Positions 46,545-49,351 of a stretch of DNA of 49,351 nucleotides are shown piece after piece. The stretch is taken from contig JAKBPI010000019.1 in assembly GCA_021829645.1 (NCBI GenBank), forward strand, positions 1 through 49,351, written 5' to 3'. Position 1 is the first letter of the stretch. The number at the start of each line of letters is the position of its first letter. A program made the translations under genes and the position numbers. Below the pieces are notes generated by a model that saw only the letters and a list, made by a program, of their open reading frames with translations, did not search any database and was not told the origin of the DNA. Source of the DNA: Actinomycetes bacterium. Lineage in GTDB: Bacteria; Actinomycetota; Acidimicrobiia; Acidimicrobiales; Bog-793.

Positions 46545-49220
46545 ATGCACTCTGAAGTTAAGGTACCCGATAAAGTCACTTTAGACGGACTGGAAGACAA
46601 CTGGTCTCAGATTTGGCTACAAAACAAAACGTATGCCTTTGACCGCACCAAAGAAAGGAGTGAGGTTTACTCTATCGACACTCCCCCTCCCACTGTATCG
46701 GGTTCTTTACACGTAGGTCATGTCTTTTCCTACACCCAAACGGATATCATAGCCCGCTTCTGGCGTATGCAAGGCAAAGCCGTTTTCTATCCTATGGGAT
46801 TTGACGACAACGGATTGCCGACAGAAAGAAGAGCACAACAATATTACGGTATCCGTTGTGAACCGTCCATACCTTACAATCCGAATTTTATCCCTCCCAA
46901 GATTGCCGGCCAACCAAATAGCCTCGCCAAATCCAAATCTGACGAAAAGACCAGTGGGGACAATTCACCTATTCCTTGCTCGAGACCGAATTTTGTTGAG
47001 CTGTGCCGTCAACTGACAGAAGAAGATGAAAAACTTTTTTATGACTTGTTTGTAAGACTTGGTATTTCCGTAGACTGGTCGCTCTTATACACGACAATAG
47101 GTGAAAAAGCTCAAAAAACTTCTCAAGCCGCTTTTTTACAATTGGTTGAAAATGGCTATGCTTATCGGAAAGAAGCCCCTACGTTGTGGGATGTTGATTT
47201 TTGTTCTGCCATTGCTCAAGCTGAGATAGAAGACAGAGAAGTAGCTGGGGCCTATCACAAGCTAAAATTCATTTCTTCAGATGACGGATCTATAATACCC
47301 ATAGCTACCACACGTCCAGAACTTTTGCCGGCATGTGTTGCTTTGGTATGCAATCCTTCAGATGAGAGATACGCAAACCTCATAGGCAAAACAGCAACCA
47401 CTCCTCTATTCCACATAGAAGTTCCCATATATGGACACGAATTAGCCGACAAAGATAAGGGAACAGGAATTGCCATGGTCTGTACCTTTGGAGATACTAC
47501 AGATGTCATATGGTGGAATGACCTCAAGTTAAAAACCAGAGTCATAATTAATAAAAACGGATCTTTGGAGCCTATTGATTTTTCTGATAAAAACTTTGCT
47601 TCTCTTGAACCTGACAAAGCCAGAGAACATTACTCAGAAATCCTGGGGCTCAATATCAAATCTGCTCAGAAAAAAATTGTGGAGCTCCTAAGAAATAGTG
47701 GAGAATTATTAGGCGAACCTGAAACGATCAAGCATATGGTGAAGTTTTATGAAAAAGGTGAAAGACCTCTTGAAATTATTTCATCAAACCAATGGTATAT
47801 CAGGACTCTCGACAAAAAAGATATATTGATTGAAGCAGGACGGCAAATCAATTGGCATCCGGACTTTATGCGTCTACGTTTCGAAACATGGACAGAGGGA
47901 CTAAATAGCGACTGGAACATTTCCAGACAGCGCTACTTCGGCGTGCCGTTTCCAGTTTGGTATCGTCTGGATCAAGAAGGTGGAGTTGTCGAAAATCAGC
48001 CAATTTTTGCAGACAAAGAGGACCTGCCACTGGATCCTTCCGTCACACCACCGCCGGGATACGATGAAACCATGCGAGGTCAAAAAAATGGCTTTGTGGC
48101 AGATAGTGACATCATGGACACATGGGCAACTTCATCGCTTACGCCACAAATTGCCGGCGATTGGGTTAATGAAAGCGGGCTCTTTGATCGAGTGTTCCCA
48201 ATGGATTTGAGGCCACAGGCCCATGAAATTATAAGAACATGGTTGTTCTCCACCGTGGTAAGATCGGTTGCTCATCATAAGTCAATTCCTTTTAAAAACA
48301 CTGCCATATCTGGTTGGATCCTCGATAAAGATCATAAAAAGTTGTCGAAATCAAAAGGAAACGCTGTTGTCCCAACAGAATATCTGGAACGCCATGGAAC
48401 AGATGCCGTCAGATATTGGGCTTCCGCTGCGCGCTTGGGAATGGACACAGCGTTTGACGAACAACAAATGAAGATTGGCAGAAGACTGTCAATCAAGATT
48501 CTGAATGCCACTAAATTTATTTTGACCAGAATAAATTCACCAGAATTACAAAACTTTGACATGACTCAACAGACCACATATACGCCAATAGATCAAGCAA
48601 TACATTATGCACTCACAGATTTAATCGAAGAAACAACCAAGTCTTTTGAGGAATACGACCACGCAAAAGCACTTGATACGACAGAAAGATTTTTCTGGTA
48701 TTTCTGTGACGATTACTTAGAATTATCTAAAATCAGGACTTATGATGTCTCAAATCCTTCATCAAGCTTGTCTGCAATAAAGACTCTGGAAATTGCCCTT
48801 TCTGTTCTTTTACGCCTATTTGCTCCATTCTTGCCGTTTGTCACAGAAGAGGTGTGGTCATGGTGGCATAAGACATCTATACATACATCCAATTGGCCCA
48901 CCATATCAGAGATTGTCGATGACTCGATTACCAATTCGTCAATCCATGATGATACAGAAAATGCCAAAAAGCTGATCGGCATAACATCGGAGGTTCTGGA
49001 GAAGATAAGAAAAAAGAAAAGCGAGGAAAAACTTTCCATGAGAGCCCAAGTCGAAGAAGTTATCATAAGCGGGCCATATCAAATGATTGCATTGATCAAA
49101 TTATCTCAAGATGATTTAGTAGCAGCCGGTAATGTAAAAAAAATCACTTACCATGAAACAGAAACTGAACGCTTATCGACGGAAGTCATTCTTGCCTCAG
49201 ATCACACTGTTATACAATAA
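46545..49220 (+). CDS. valS: Valyl-tRNA synthetase
   Basis: 891 residues. Class I motifs: PPPTVSGSLHVGHVFSYTQTD (HVGH as HIGH), GFDDNGLPTERRAQQYYGIR, and KLSKSKGN near 610. The CP1 editing region includes TTRPELLPACVAL and GTGIAMVCTFGD. The NGLPTERR segment and lack of the long C-terminal coiled coil are like actinobacterial ValS. It activates valine and charges tRNA-Val, editing threonine. SD-like AGAGGG lies about 9 nt before the ATG. Confidence 0.95.
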   Translation: MHSEVKVPDKVTLDGLEDNWSQIWLQNKTYAFDRTKERSEVYSIDTPPPTVSGSLHVGHVFSYTQTDIIARFWRMQGKAVFYPMGFDDNGLPTERRAQQYYGIRCEPSIPYNPNFIPPKIAGQPNSLAKSKSDEKTSGDNSPIPCSRPNFVELCRQLTEEDEKLFYDLFVRLGISVDWSLLYTTIGEKAQKTSQAAFLQLVENGYAYRKEAPTLWDVDFCSAIAQAEIEDREVAGAYHKLKFISSDDGSIIPIATTRPELLPACVALVCNPSDERYANLIGKTATTPLFHIEVPIYGHELADKDKGTGIAMVCTFGDTTDVIWWNDLKLKTRVIINKNGSLEPIDFSDKNFASLEPDKAREHYSEILGLNIKSAQKKIVELLRNSGELLGEPETIKHMVKFYEKGERPLEIISSNQWYIRTLDKKDILIEAGRQINWHPDFMRLRFETWTEGLNSDWNISRQRYFGVPFPVWYRLDQEGGVVENQPIFADKEDLPLDPSVTPPPGYDETMRGQKNGFVADSDIMDTWATSSLTPQIAGDWVNESGLFDRVFPMDLRPQAHEIIRTWLFSTVVRSVAHHKSIPFKNTAISGWILDKDHKKLSKSKGNAVVPTEYLERHGTDAVRYWASAARLGMDTAFDEQQMKIGRRLSIKILNATKFILTRINSPELQNFDMTQQTTYTPIDQAIHYALTDLIEETTKSFEEYDHAKALDTTERFFWYFCDDYLELSKIRTYDVSNPSSSLSAIKTLEIALSVLLRLFAPFLPFVTEEVWSWWHKTSIHTSNWPTISEIVDDSITNSSIHDDTENAKKLIGITSEVLEKIRKKKSEEKLSMRAQVEEVIISGPYQMIALIKLSQDDLVAAGNVKKITYHETETERLSTEVILASDHTVIQ

Positions 49221-49256
49221 GCCACAGAACCTAGCTCATTCCTATACCTCATACAT

Positions 49257-49288
49257 AAGAATAAGGACCCCTTGGGGTCCTTATTCTT
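49257..49288 (+). terminator. Rho-independent terminator after valS
   Basis: A perfect 15-bp inverted repeat (AAGAATAAGGACCCC and its complement) with a 2-nt centre lies 36 nt after the stop. The stem is GC-rich at the loop, and the arm on the 3' side ends TTATTCTTATTACG. The remaining 49289-49351 shows no feature I can name. Confidence 0.85.
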
Positions 49289-49351
49289 ATTACGTTGTTC
49301 TCTTGTTGAGAGAGGAGACGTATTAGCTACTACAGGGTGATCCGTTTAGGT

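Overview
The window reads as a stretch of actinobacterial chromosome with moderate GC (roughly 45-47% by eye). The signs are: the order tRNA-Thr, tRNA-Met, rpmG, tRNA-Trp, secE, nusG, rplK, rplA; rex next to hemA; a mycothiol-type glycosyltransferase (mshA-like); an MptB-like mannosyltransferase; a trehalose synthase-maltokinase fusion followed by GlgE chemistry; and a valyl-tRNA synthetase of the type seen in actinobacteria. Arsenic resistance genes and the low GC would fit an Acidimicrobiia relative from an acidic, metal-rich habitat, but that placement is inference. Most of the window is ordinary housekeeping sequence, and I see no clearly new multi-gene system.

Layout. 1-800: decayed tyrosine integrase beside the initiator tRNA gene, probably the scar of an old insertion. 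890-4503 (minus): rplA, rplK, nusG, secE, rpmG and three tRNA genes. 4741-7462: GNAT acetyltransferase, DCC-family thiol protein and a large membrane mannosyltransferase. 7463-8469: no intact gene, but what looks like a decayed prephenate dehydratase. 8470-10106: arsenite pump acr3 and arsenate reductase arsC. 10195-13660: prfC, then divergent purK and purE. 13739-14275: unrecognised gene. 14464-22622 (minus): haem genes hemL, hemB, cobA-hemD, hemC, hemA, with rex and proC. 23030-24769: orphan peptide-type ABC substrate-binding lipoprotein. 24991-29602 (minus): mshA-like, DksA-like, ABC exporter pair, gmd. 30064-40386 (plus): glgE, treS-mak, malQ, glgB. 40609-46142 (minus): YVTN beta-propeller protein, glgX, cold-shock protein, cysS. 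46545-49220: valS with a strong terminator.

How genes work together. TreS turns trehalose into maltose, its fused maltokinase makes maltose 1-phosphate, GlgE extends alpha-1,4-glucan from it and GlgB branches it, while GlgX and MalQ debranch and rearrange the product. HemA-HemL-HemB-HemC-HemD lead from glutamyl-tRNA to uroporphyrinogen III, and the CobA half opens the siroheme/cobalamin branch. Rex, an NADH/NAD+ sensor, heads that cluster. ArsC reduces arsenate to arsenite for export by Acr3; the mshA-like gene suggests mycothiol as the reductant.

The items I find most worth a second look are the three tandem hairpins in the rplK leader, the 174-residue acidic extension on GlgE, the integrase and prephenate dehydratase relics, the exact 134-bp internal repeat in the beta-propeller gene, and several perfect inverted repeats upstream of acr3 and glgE.
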